Source: Planctomycetaceae bacterium | Lineage (GTDB): Bacteria; Planctomycetota; Planctomycetia; Planctomycetales; Planctomycetaceae | Assembly (NCBI GenBank): GCA_020850695.1 | Contig: JADZEF010000232.1 | Span: 1-56,495 of the forward strand | Direction of reading: 5' to 3' | DNA: 56,495 nt | Shown here: one piece after another, positions 9,501 through 17,912 of the stretch | Layout of the letters: the number at the start of each line of letters is the position of its first letter | How positions within the stretch are numbered: position 1 is the first letter of the stretch | The notes under the pieces: model-generated | Told to the model about the DNA's origin: nothing | What the model saw: the letters and a program-made list of their open reading frames with translations, nothing else | The model's database searches: none | Position numbers and translations under genes: made by a program

Positions 9501-12483
9501 AGAAGATCTCGAGAGAACTGCCGTCCGCGTTCTGGCCGGTCCACGCGATGGCGAAGTCGCCGTCCCGGTTGGCGGCGACGGCGGGGAGCGTCTGCGTCCC
9601 GGTAAAGAACGTGTTGACCTGGAACTCGGGGCCGTACGCGGTCCCCTGGTTGTCGAATCGCTTGGCGAAAATTCCGGTTCCGTCGCCGTCCTGCCCTTCG
9701 CTGACCCAGGTGATAATGAAGTCCCCGTCGTCATCCATCGCGACTCGGGACAGCGTCTGGTCCCCGGCCGTAATAAGCGTGTTGACCTGCTGCTCGAACC
9801 TGAGCTTTTGTCCCCCCCGGTTGAACCGCTGGAAGTAGACGTCGTAGTCTCCGACATTCGGGTCGCCGCTCGACCAGGTGACGACGAAGTCGCCGTTCTT
9901 GTCGATCGCCACCGACGAATGCTTCTGGTTGGCGACGGTGCTGGTGTTGACGCGGAACTCAGGACCGGCCGCGACGCCGAACTGATCGAACCGCTGGCCG
10001 AAGATCCCGTCCCGGTCGCCATCCTGTCCGCTGCTGGTCCAGGTGACGATAAAACCGCCGAGTTCATCGATGGAGATCGACGAATAGCGCTGGGTCCCCG
10101 TGATGAAGGTGTTGGCCCGATACGGAACGATCGGGTTGATCGGGTTGGCCCCCGGCAGCGCTTTCGGCGTGCCGTTGGCGTTGAACTGCTGAACGAAGAT
10201 GCCGCTTCCGTTCCCGTCGTTCGCTCCCGTATAGGTGATGACGAAATCACCGTCGATCTCGGTCGCCACCGCCGGAAAGGTGCCCACAGCGCCCACGACC
10301 TGCCTGTCGGTCGCGAAACCGGTGGCCGGCGTCCCGTCGGCGTTGAAGATGCGGAAGAAAATGCTGCTCGATGCGCCTGTGTCCCCGGTCGCCCAAGCCA
10401 CGATAAAGCGCCCGTCGCTGAATGTGGCAACCGACGAATACCTCTGGTTGCCGGCCGTCGTCACGTTCGCACGCGTCGCCGTCGCGCTCAGAGGCGTGCC
10501 GGAACGATCATACTTGCGGAAATACACCCCATAGTCGGTGTCGCCCGTCTGATTGGAACTGCTCCAGGTGACGATGTAGTCCCCGTTCACAGTGTCGTCG
10601 TCGCTGGAATATATCGCGATCGATTGCGGGTTCTCGGCGAAATTCGTCTGCGTGTTCGTCGTGACGTCGTTCGCCTGCGCCTCGCCGCCGACAGCATGGG
10701 TCGATCGGACCTTGAAGTCCACCGACTGCTGACCGAGGGAGACCCCCTCGGCGTCCGTCACCGTATTCTTCAGAATGATCCGATAGTCGCCCGGAGGCAG
10801 GAGCGAGGTGAACGTGACCAGCGCCTGATACTTCTCGCTCCCCAGAACTTCGATTCCCACCATGGTGTTAACGTCGATTCCCGCCGTGATGTTGTTGATC
10901 AGGCTGGTGACGTCGACGTTGGCCCCGGTGGGATCAAGCCGCAGTTCCCAGTTGGCGAGGTTGGTGACGCTTCCCGCGCCGGTCGTCCGCATTACTTCAC
11001 TGAACACCGCACCGAGCGTGTCGACCGGAGACAGAATCACTTCGTCCTGGGTCAGCAGATCCGTATGGAACAGGAAGCCGCCGAACAATGGTGCGGTCAT
11101 CTCGACCGACTCGTTCGCTTTCCGCGCAAACACGCCCGCCCCGGCCCCGTCCTGGGCCGCGCCGTTCCACGCGATCACGACGTCGCCGTCGTAGCTCATC
11201 CCGACGCTGGAAAGATTCTGGTTCCCCGCCGTGAAGAGGTTGACCTGGACCTCGCCCCCCATGGGGTTGTTGGTTCCCGCGGCGTTGTAGCGCCGCCGCA
11301 TCACCGCATCGCCGTTGGTGTCCTGGGCGGCGCTGTCCCACGTCACGATGAATTCGCCGTCGTTCCGCATGGCGATCCGCGCGTTCCGCTGCTCGCCCGT
11401 GGTGAACTCGTTCACCACGAACTCGGCCCCGCGCGCCGAACCGTCGTTATTGTATTGACGGGCGAAGACCCCGTTCGCGTTCCCGTCTCCGGGCTGCGCG
11501 GCCGACTGCCAGACGATGGCGAAGTCGCCGTCCCCGTCAATCGCCACCGCCGACTGCTGCTGGGCCCCCGTCGTGAACGTGTTGACCTGGAAAGGTCCGG
11601 AAAGGGCCGTGATGTCAGGCAGTAGCGGAGTGTTCGACAGGTCATAATGATACCGTCGCGCCCACACCGACGTGCCGCTGCCGTCGGCCGCGCTGTCCGT
11701 CCAGGTGATGACGAAGTCCCCGTTGTCGCTCAGCGCGACATGGGCGAGATTCTGATCGCCGGTCGTGATCGTGTTGACCTTGAACTCGTCGTCGATCGCG
11801 CGGCCATCCTTGTCATACATCCGCGCCCAGACCGACCGCCCCGCTTCGACCGTGTTGCCGAACACATCCGTCGTCAGCGTCGATTCCCAGACGATCACGA
11901 AATTGCCCGCCGTGTCCATCGCCACCGACGACCGGACCTGGTCGGCCGTCGTCATCCCGTTGACGCGGAACTCGGCGCTGATCGCCCTCCCCCCTTTGTC
12001 GAACCGCCGGGCGTAAATTCCGTCACCGGAGCCATCCTGCCCCGCACTCGTCCAGGTGACGACGAAGTCGCCGAAGGCATCCACGGCCACCGATGAAAAC
12101 CGCTGATTGCCCGTCGTGAAGTCATTGACCCGGATCTGGGCCGCGTTCTGGTTCACGCCTAAAGGGTTGCCGGCGCGGTCGTACCGCTTGACGTACACCC
12201 CCTGGCCGCTTCCATCGGCCGCACTGTCGGTCCACGTCACCACAAAATCGCCGTCTCGATCGATCGCGATCGACGTCGGCACGTCCGAGAGGGCCTGGTC
12301 TCCCGTCACCGTCGTGTTGACTTGAAACTCCGGACCGAACGCCCCGAGCGTCAGCAGTTGCCTCGTCTCGAGGTTCTGCACTTGGGATGCGCTCGAACGC
12401 CGCACCGGACGGCGACGCATCCGCCGCGACGAACGCCCCTGAACCACATGGCGAAGCCGCACCAGCCAGTCACGAAGCAACAT
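6508..12483 (-). CDS. Giant exported repeat protein with LEPR-XLL motif
   Basis: ATG at 12483 is chosen because GGGAG lies 8 nt upstream and it places the basic leader and LETRQLL (residues 38-44, the planctomycete LEPR-XLL-type export motif) at the N-terminus; the longer ORF start adds 162 unlikely residues. The product is 1,991 residues. Residues ~49-465 hold seven repeats of about 60 with consensus FQVN-TTG-Q-SVA-DGDFVVTW-GVYARRYD; ~465-590 is an Ig-like spacer; ~590-1000 holds seven more such repeats. Two cadherin-like domains follow (~1000-1215), then five repeats of ~154 residues (~1220-1991) with signatures DSPNFAGG, DRLTIRNQG, GQIGVVGN, IGTFTGG and LTDGDGG. The D-x-D-G-D-F loops suggest calcium binding. 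No C-terminal anchor or transmembrane helix is seen. Likely a surface or secreted structural or adhesive protein. Confidence 0.88.
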   Translation of the reverse strand: MLLRDWLVRLRHVVQGRSSRRMRRRPVRRSSASQVQNLETRQLLTLGAFGPEFQVNTTVTGDQALSDVPTSIAIDRDGDFVVTWTDSAADGSGQGVYVKRYDRAGNPLGVNQNAAQIRVNDFTTGNQRFSSVAVDAFGDFVVTWTSAGQDGSGDGIYARRFDKGGRAISAEFRVNGMTTADQVRSSVAMDTAGNFVIVWESTLTTDVFGNTVEAGRSVWARMYDKDGRAIDDEFKVNTITTGDQNLAHVALSDNGDFVITWTDSAADGSGTSVWARRYHYDLSNTPLLPDITALSGPFQVNTFTTGAQQQSAVAIDGDGDFAIVWQSAAQPGDGNANGVFARQYNNDGSARGAEFVVNEFTTGEQRNARIAMRNDGEFIVTWDSAAQDTNGDAVMRRRYNAAGTNNPMGGEVQVNLFTAGNQNLSSVGMSYDGDVVIAWNGAAQDGAGAGVFARKANESVEMTAPLFGGFLFHTDLLTQDEVILSPVDTLGAVFSEVMRTTGAGSVTNLANWELRLDPTGANVDVTSLINNITAGIDVNTMVGIEVLGSEKYQALVTFTSLLPPGDYRIILKNTVTDAEGVSLGQQSVDFKVRSTHAVGGEAQANDVTTNTQTNFAENPQSIAIYSSDDDTVNGDYIVTWSSSNQTGDTDYGVYFRKYDRSGTPLSATATRANVTTAGNQRYSSVATFSDGRFIVAWATGDTGASSSIFFRIFNADGTPATGFATDRQVVGAVGTFPAVATEIDGDFVITYTGANDGNGSGIFVQQFNANGTPKALPGANPINPIVPYRANTFITGTQRYSSISIDELGGFIVTWTSSGQDGDRDGIFGQRFDQFGVAAGPEFRVNTSTVANQKHSSVAIDKNGDFVVTWSSGDPNVGDYDVYFQRFNRGGQKLRFEQQVNTLITAGDQTLSRVAMDDDGDFIITWVSEGQDGDGTGIFAKRFDNQGTAYGPEFQVNTFFTGTQTLPAVAANRDGDFAIAWTGQNADGSSLEIFSQNYNFGNAPTDITLNPGTAFGNTNADVRIGTLVTTDPDANDTFTYSLVTGMGDTDNGRFYINGDGLITLTPIGPVPMATTFSIRVRSVDSGGFAVEDVIVINVPSDNTAPLVQLINQVNVLPELTDVSNDVRVANILITDDGIGDSTPFLGGPDAADFIIVGNELRLRAGTSLDFEVKKTYTVTVFVDDPDIGGSPDGQDTMTITITRLPQTAPTLAAFGLNVAWRENALPVVLTTTATVTDPDSPNFNTGTLTVSLVDTASPSDGNDANDRLTIRNQGVMAGQVSLIGNSVLFRAPNGNLPVTIGTFTGGTGATPLVITFNSQATAAGVQAVLRNIVYSNVGTFPNIFPTRTVQAVLTDGDGGTSNVVTKTIVITGINTPPVVSNFDPNLTYLAGSAAVLVDNNAQIVDLDSPNLSGGVMAVTLTANGHAGDRLTIRNQGNGPGQIGVVGNQIRFGNVLIGTFTGGSGTTPLRIFFNAASSPAAAEALLRNIQFNTISAVSPTTSRSVQVILTDGDGGTSISRSKQIAVFMNNQDPVITGFGVVANYAKGGGPLLISMTATITDTDSPNFAGGVLAFTLLQNGEATDRLTIRHQGFGFGQIGVSGSNVSFGGTIIGTFTGGIGLTSLVITFNAAATPAAATALIRNLQFQSVSANPSGVPRLLQATLTDGDGGMSNIALKTINVNLVRPTVNGFTFNLNYIENQAPIVLAAMGSVTDFDSPSFAGGNLFLSLETNGSADDRLTVAHIGVGPGQIGVVGNNVLFGNVVFGTISGGVGGDLSVTFNANATRDAVSALIRALRYSNVSETPSTLVRRLLLQVTDDNGNTSLPVYKNITVFSVNDVPVLGNVVNPAVTYSRSAGTAVFLTPQATVSDLDQADFNNGRLTFQLVNNVQATDLLQISSQGFALGQVGVTGNTVFYSGVAVGTFSGGTGLSPLVITFNSSSNAESVQAVARRITYLSTSPLTTLVARTVRVSLTDGDGGSTAVQSKQITIVL

Positions 12484-13210
12484 TCGACGGACTCCCGAAC
12501 AACTCGCAGATGCGATGGCACGAAGCGCTGTGCTTGCCGGGCCCCACTCATGCTCCTCAGAGTTGGTGGCAAACGTGGCGGACTTGGGGATTTTCAGACG
12601 CGGTGGGGAGCAGATTCCAGCACGAATTTCAACGGCACTGATGGAACGACACGGCGGCGTGAGCCGCATGCCCACTGAATCCCTGACAGTCTTGGCATGT
12701 CCGTCGGGAAAATCAGAAGTGCGTTGTCGCTCGGCGTCAGACCTTGTAAAGACCACACCTGGACTGGCCCGCGAGCGGTCAATTCGACTCGACCCCGATA
12801 CCGGCGTCAACCCCCTGCCGTCGAAATCTGCACAGGAATTCTCTGTGCAACAGATGAGCCCGCCGCCGCGGCGCGGTTCCACCAATTCTTCGATCCTTGG
12901 CGAACCCAGGCATCCGGGGGAGTCGTTCGCTTTCCGCGACATTGGCCGATCACTCTCCCCCCTCAACACTCCCCCTTACACAGTCCGGTCGTGCGGCCCG
13001 CGCCGCGTTTAGCGAGTCGTTTCCACACCGAAACGTCAGGTTTCGCCCGAATTCGCAGGACGGCGATTTGTCAGGTCCGCGCCCTGTCCATAATCGAGCG
13101 GCCGAGCGGATGTTGTGCGTTCACCACCGATTCGTGTCGACACGGGTCCAAGACACCAATCGACGTTCTCCCCGCTCTCACGGCACACGCTGGACCCCGG
13201 GACGTACACC
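12484..13210. other. Divergent intergenic region of 727 bases
   Basis: This lies between the leftward giant-protein gene and the rightward two-gene unit starting at 13211, so it must hold both sets of promoters. Several short ORFs overlap here but none has a plausible ribosome site with recognisable protein content. The GGGAG ribosome site of the giant gene sits just upstream of 12483. No clear -35/-10 pair, repeat or RNA gene was recognised. Confidence 0.4.
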
Positions 13211-13921
13211 ATGTCTCTGACTCCTACGCTCACGCTCGCCGACGGCCGTCTGCGCGATGAACTCCGGTCGCTGCGCGGAACCGCGCAGGACGTCGCGGCC
13301 GCCTGCCTCCTCGCCGCCGACGAACTCGAAACCGCCGGAACCCCTCCCAACGAAGAGACCCTCGACGCCTGTGCCAGCCTCCTGCGTCGCATGAACATGG
13401 TCTCCGAAACCATCCGCGGCGAACTCGCCCTCACGGGAGAGGACACCGCGGCCAGCCTGCCCGACCCCTTCGCCGACCTCCCCACGCTCGACAAGGCCCT
13501 CGACGATCTCGAAGCCATCGTCGCCCACCGTCGAAGGATTGAAGACGCCGTCGACGCCGCACGCGAAATCGCCGCCTTCGCCGATCACATCCAGCACGCC
13601 GACGACCCGCAGTTCGCCCCCTTGGCAACCGTCAACGCCGCATCCACGGCCCTCCGCAATGCCCTGGACGTTCCCCACTCCCGCGCGGTCCCCGCCGCCG
13701 CGATAGATGTCTGGAACGACACCCATCCCCTCATGGCGCTCCTTCTGCTCCTCGCCAATCCCGAGGGACTCGATGACGCCCGTTGGACCGCCCTCCAGGA
13801 AACCGTGACCGAAGCCTTCGGACGTTCGATGGCCACCGCCGTCGCACGCGGCCGCATCCTCATCCCCGAAACGGTCCGCGATGAGTTCCTCCGGGCACTC
13901 GAGCATCGCGTCTCCACCTGA
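13211..13921 (+). CDS. Unknown protein, stand-alone copy of the domain in the next gene
   Basis: A 236-residue acidic, largely helical cytoplasmic protein that I do not recognise. The start is ATG at 13211, where MSLTPTLTLADGRL begins; the longer ORF start adds an arginine- and proline-rich leader typical of non-coding frames. Its sequence aligns over nearly its whole length with residues 1 to about 210 of the next gene product. Shared features are an early RG..-L-AA-ELE-G segment, RR-IE-AV-AA, DD-QFAP-A, a late HPLM-LLLL and finally D-D-RW-ALQ-VT-FGR-A-AVARGRI. The two genes are adjacent and co-directional, 92 nt apart, and look like a tandem duplication in which only the second copy gained a large C-terminal extension. 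Function unknown. Confidence 0.75.
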   Translation: MSLTPTLTLADGRLRDELRSLRGTAQDVAAACLLAADELETAGTPPNEETLDACASLLRRMNMVSETIRGELALTGEDTAASLPDPFADLPTLDKALDDLEAIVAHRRRIEDAVDAAREIAAFADHIQHADDPQFAPLATVNAASTALRNALDVPHSRAVPAAAIDVWNDTHPLMALLLLLANPEGLDDARWTALQETVTEAFGRSMATAVARGRILIPETVRDEFLRALEHRVST

Positions 13922-14013
13922 GGGACGGCCCCGATCCTGCCACGAACCACCACTCGGACACCTCGAACATCCCGTCGCCCGCATTGCGGGCCGGCGATTG
14001 GAGAACGGACCGC

Positions 14014-16965
14014 ATGACCCAGGCCCTGACGACGCTCCGCAAGCGACTCGAAGAGCTGCGCGGCGCCGGCTCTCGACTTGGACGGACGCTCCGCGCGGCC
14101 GCCATCGAACTCGATGCGCGCGGCAAGCCCTTTCCCGACGGACTCCTCGACGAACTCCAGGGTTACCGCCGGGACGTCGAAGAACTTCGCTCCCGGACCC
14201 TCCAGACCGCTACCGAATTCCCCCCGCACGAGTCCGCTCCGGACTCGCCCTCCCTCGGGGAACTCTCGGCCGTGCTCCGACGCGCCGAGGAACAATCGAA
14301 ACGCCGCGAAATCGACCGCGCCGTCCGCGCCGCGGCCCTCGCCACGCTCACCCGGGTCGCCTCAATCGCGAGCCGTGATGATCAATCCTTCGCTCCGGTC
14401 GCAGAGATCCGCTCCGCGGCCGAATCGATGCGGTCTCAAATCGCCGCGGCGCCGGAACTCGACCTTCCCGAATCGGTGGAAGCGATCGTCTCCGGAAAGC
14501 ATCCCCTCGTCAGCCTGCTGACGTTGGTCGAGGGGGATGAAGGGATCGATGACGACCGCTGGGCCGCCCTCCTCGATGACGTCACCCAGAATTTCGGACG
14601 CCCGCTCGCGGCGGCCGTCGCGCGCGGCCGGTTGCACTGCGTCTCTCGGCCGGCAAGCGTTGCTGAAAACCCGAAACCGAGCTCCACACCGAAGCCGCCT
14701 CGGAACGAATCTCCACCGGCGGCCCATCCCGCGGAAATCGCCCCCGTCGTCCCCGTGCCGCCGACTCCGGGTCCAGCTCAAAGTCCCGCCCGCGCCCCGG
14801 ATGTGGTGACGCCCCAGGTCGCGGTCGACGTCTCTCCGGTCCCTCCCCAACGTTCCCCCCTCGACAGGAACCCGGCTTCCGGGGAATCGCCCAGGATTCC
14901 GGTCGCTCGGGCCGGTGTCGACCGCCCTGGAAGAACACCGCGAAGGGATGAGCCCAAAGCGGCCGAACCCAGGTCTCCCGAAAAGCCCGTCGCGCCGCGG
15001 ATCGATCTGGACGACACGGCATCGGATGAAAAGGAAGGAACGTCACGCCAGGGGGCGGTGATCATGCGGAGCGCGTCGGCTCCGAAAACCACGGCCTCGT
15101 CATCGAAGACATTGGCGGGAACGACCCGCGTCGGCGGACGGCGAGCCCAGCCCATTCCCGTGCTGGCGCAGTCGGCCATCGAGGCGGCGGGGCAGGAGCG
15201 GAATCGTCTCATCTCGAATCTCATCTGGCGGCTGGCCCTCGAAGGCCGCCTCGGCATCGCCTGCCATCTCGCGCGGTGTCTCGAACGGCGGTCCGACGTC
15301 GAAGTGCAGTTCATCCCTTCGACCCTGCTGCACGCCCTGTGCCTCGCTCCCCACGTCCAGTTCCCTCAGGGAGAGACCGCCCACCGGCTCGTTGAAGATT
15401 TCAGCCGGTTGCGGTTCATGCAGGGGCCGCGCAACGACGCCGAATGGGCCGTCGCCTGGCAACTCCTGCTGACAGCCGCCGCACTCCGTCCTGCCCTGCT
15501 GGCCCCTCCCTGCGGAGCCGCCGCGGTGCTGCACAACATGCGGATGATCGAAGGGCTCAGCCGGCTCTACAACTACACGCACCGCATCGCCATCTTCGCC
15601 GACGCGGGTCGCCCGCTCGACGTCAACACGTTCAAGCGCGCCCGCAGCGAGCAGGCCTGGGAGAGCGAGCTCGAACAGTTGCTCGCCGAAGTCGAGGCCT
15701 GGTGCGGGCAGACTCCCGTGCGCCGCGTGCGATACGCCGCAACGACTCACTGCTTCCTTCGATCGCACTGGAGCGTGAGCCGCGGAAGCTCCTCGACCGA
15801 GACCCACTCCCGCGCGCTGTGGCGGATCTGGCAATCGACGATGGACGTTCTCCACTCCATGCTCGAACCGGTTCGGCAGAACCGCCTCGAAGACCTCGAG
15901 CGGGTGCGAGCCGAAGCCGATCGTCTCTCGGACCCTGCGGAAATCGATCGCCTCACCAGCGGAGCACAGATTGGCCGCCACGCGGGAATCGCCGTCGATG
16001 CGGGGGCCCGCGAAAATCTCCGCCTCATCATCTCCGAGGCCACCGGACTCGCCCGTCGCTGGCTGCGGATTCAGGACACGCCCCCGGAACGCCGGACGCC
16101 GACCGTCCCGCGCCACGCCGAGGAACTTCTCGAAGAACGTCGCTCGGTCCAGCTTCGCGACGAAGTCGTTTCGCGCCAGGATGCCGTCCTGAAGGAACTG
16201 AAGGCCGTCTCGGAACGCTACACGTCGCTGCCGATCGTCACGGCCATCGCCTGCTGCTGCCGGGCGGTCGAACAGATCCGCCGCCTGTTCGATCCCGACG
16301 AGCCGGTCGCCACCAACGAATCCGATCCTCGCCTCCTCTTCAATTCCGAGCTGCTGCGGATCCCGTCCCTCTCGCTCAATGACGCCTGGGAGCCGGAAGT
16401 CAGCGCCAACGAACTGGAGAACGACATCCTGCAACTTCTGACGCGCGGCGCGCCCGATTGGAAAGCGGCGTTCGACGCCCGATGCGACGAAGGCGACCAC
16501 GAAGCCACGCGGCGACTCCTGGAACTGCCGGTGTGGCTCGATCCGGGCCAGCAAAGCCAGTTGTCCGCCGTTCGCGAGCAGAAGCTCGAACTCTGTCGCC
16601 GCAAGCTGCTGCGCGACGTCGAGCAGACCCGCGCCCGCGTCGGCGAGGCCTTCCAGCGCGGATTGATCCAGGATCGCGATCGCGACGAATTCGACGCCGG
16701 AATTAACGCGGTCGAGTCCTCCTGCCGTGCCACGCAGCGATTCGCGGGCTCGCATCGCCGGCTGTCCGAGATCCGCGAGAGCCTCGAACGGCGGCGTCAG
16801 TACGAAATCGAAAAGATCCGCCAGCGCATCGAGATGCTGGACTTAAAGGACGAAAACCCGTTGAGCGCCCGCATCGATGCGGCGATCAACGACGGCAACC
16901 TCGCCAGTGCCAACCGTTATATCGAAATGGCCGAGACCGGCGACGACCGGCTCAAACATGAATAA
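14014..16965 (+). CDS. Large multidomain protein of unknown function
   Basis: The start is ATG at 14014 with GGAGA 9 nt upstream, giving 983 residues. Residues 1-~215 form a domain paralogous to the whole preceding protein. Residues ~215-390 are a Pro/Ala/Ser-rich, probably disordered linker. The rest is helical: a segment RLALEGRLGIACHLARCLE near residue 410, solenoid-like helices, and from about residue 840 charged coiled-coil-like helices ending in ISARIDAAINDGNL-type sequence. No transmembrane helix, signal peptide, nucleotide-binding motif or nuclease motif was seen. The protein looks like a cytoplasmic scaffold or a sensor arm with its own small paralogous partner. The FKBP gene starts 53 nt downstream and may share the transcript. 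I cannot name a family. Confidence 0.8.
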   Translation: MTQALTTLRKRLEELRGAGSRLGRTLRAAAIELDARGKPFPDGLLDELQGYRRDVEELRSRTLQTATEFPPHESAPDSPSLGELSAVLRRAEEQSKRREIDRAVRAAALATLTRVASIASRDDQSFAPVAEIRSAAESMRSQIAAAPELDLPESVEAIVSGKHPLVSLLTLVEGDEGIDDDRWAALLDDVTQNFGRPLAAAVARGRLHCVSRPASVAENPKPSSTPKPPRNESPPAAHPAEIAPVVPVPPTPGPAQSPARAPDVVTPQVAVDVSPVPPQRSPLDRNPASGESPRIPVARAGVDRPGRTPRRDEPKAAEPRSPEKPVAPRIDLDDTASDEKEGTSRQGAVIMRSASAPKTTASSSKTLAGTTRVGGRRAQPIPVLAQSAIEAAGQERNRLISNLIWRLALEGRLGIACHLARCLERRSDVEVQFIPSTLLHALCLAPHVQFPQGETAHRLVEDFSRLRFMQGPRNDAEWAVAWQLLLTAAALRPALLAPPCGAAAVLHNMRMIEGLSRLYNYTHRIAIFADAGRPLDVNTFKRARSEQAWESELEQLLAEVEAWCGQTPVRRVRYAATTHCFLRSHWSVSRGSSSTETHSRALWRIWQSTMDVLHSMLEPVRQNRLEDLERVRAEADRLSDPAEIDRLTSGAQIGRHAGIAVDAGARENLRLIISEATGLARRWLRIQDTPPERRTPTVPRHAEELLEERRSVQLRDEVVSRQDAVLKELKAVSERYTSLPIVTAIACCCRAVEQIRRLFDPDEPVATNESDPRLLFNSELLRIPSLSLNDAWEPEVSANELENDILQLLTRGAPDWKAAFDARCDEGDHEATRRLLELPVWLDPGQQSQLSAVREQKLELCRRKLLRDVEQTRARVGEAFQRGLIQDRDRDEFDAGINAVESSCRATQRFAGSHRRLSEIRESLERRRQYEIEKIRQRIEMLDLKDENPLSARIDAAINDGNLASANRYIEMAETGDDRLKHE

Positions 16966-17018
16966 GTCGAGGAAACTCGTCCTTCCAGTCCCCGCCGGGC
17001 TCGCCCGGGGAGCCGACC

Positions 17019-17501
17019 ATGCGAACCGAACAGCCTCGCAAATCCGATCCGACGATCCCCGTCTCCGCCTCTTCAGAAGTCCGGCCGGGGGATCTCGTCA
17101 CCATTCACTACACCTCGAAGAACCGCGACGGCGGCATCTTCGAGACGTCGCAGAATCGCCGCCCCCTGCGGTTTGAGGCAGGACGTGACGGAGTCGTCGA
17201 GGGGCTCAGTGAAGCGGTGATCGGAATGCGCCCCGGCGACTGCAAGTGCGTCGAGATCGCCCCGGAACGCGGCTTCGGTCTCCGCGATGCCTCGCTGGAA
17301 CTGACGATTCCACGTTCGATGCTCCCCGATCGCATGGACGAAGGAGACCAGTTGACGGTGTCGATCGGCGAACGGGAGGTCGACGTCTGGGTGCGGCAGA
17401 TCGGTTCGAAGACCGCCGTGATCGACGCGAACCACCCGCTCGCCGGCGAGACCCTCTTCGTCGACGTCCAGCTCGTCGCCACCGAACGCCCCGCCCGTTG
17501 A
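17019..17501 (+). CDS. FKBP-type peptidyl-prolyl cis-trans isomerase, SlyD-like
   Basis: A 160-residue cytoplasmic protein with the SlyD/FKBP order: V-GDLVTIHYT, an F-E strand, GVVEGLSEAVIGMRPGD, the insert-in-flap region with P-ERGFG, and the diagnostic VIDANHPLAGETLFVDVQLV segment. Such proteins isomerise X-Pro bonds and often act as folding helpers. It lacks the metal-binding His/Cys tail of E. coli SlyD and has about 20 extra N-terminal residues with no signal peptide. ATG at 17019 follows GGGGAG. It sits 53 nt after the large unknown gene in the same direction, so co-transcription is likely. The fold assignment is secure; its substrate is not known. Confidence 0.92.
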   Translation: MRTEQPRKSDPTIPVSASSEVRPGDLVTIHYTSKNRDGGIFETSQNRRPLRFEAGRDGVVEGLSEAVIGMRPGDCKCVEIAPERGFGLRDASLELTIPRSMLPDRMDEGDQLTVSIGEREVDVWVRQIGSKTAVIDANHPLAGETLFVDVQLVATERPAR

Positions 17502-17912
17502 GAATCCGACACTTCGCGCCCGGAGCAGGACTGTTCTTGTGCTTCGTGCGGAAGGCCCGAAACTCAGGCAGCCCAGACAACGCGCCGCGCGGGCCTGGGT
17601 TCGCGGCTCATGCCCGACTGGCCGCATTTCCTTCCGCGCCGCCGGAGACATCGAGCGGAAGGGGACAACCGTCGCGAATGCCGTGTCGAGGGTGCGTTCG
17701 TCCGTCCGGCCTCTTTCCGCCAAAGACGCTGGACGCTGTCACCGCCCCTCAGGCTTTGTCCTGCGGATCTTCCCCTCCCGCGATCCCCCGCCAAGATTGG
17801 CGCCACACACGCACAGTCCCCTTTCATGCCCGTGGCGTTGAACCCGCCGGAATTCCGACAACAATCGAATTCGTGCGATGCCCATTTCATCGAGCGGTGC
17901 AAAGGCCCCCCC
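17502..17912. other. Intergenic stretch of 411 bases
   Basis: The space between the FKBP gene and the next rightward gene. ORFs run through it on both strands, but they lack ribosome sites and recognisable content. One is simply an upstream extension of the next gene's frame. No promoter, hairpin or RNA gene was recognised. Confidence 0.35.

Noticed and set aside
7717..11625. 1,302-codon ORF on the + strand inside the giant gene
   Set aside because: It is antisense to a clearly repetitive, family-consistent protein; its sequence is Arg/Asp/Val-rich low-complexity and follows from the codon bias of the real gene. It also has no ribosome site.
15100..16755. 551-codon ORF on the - strand opposite the large unknown protein
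   Set aside because: The + strand has a good ribosome site, a paralogous domain in the preceding gene and sensible protein composition.
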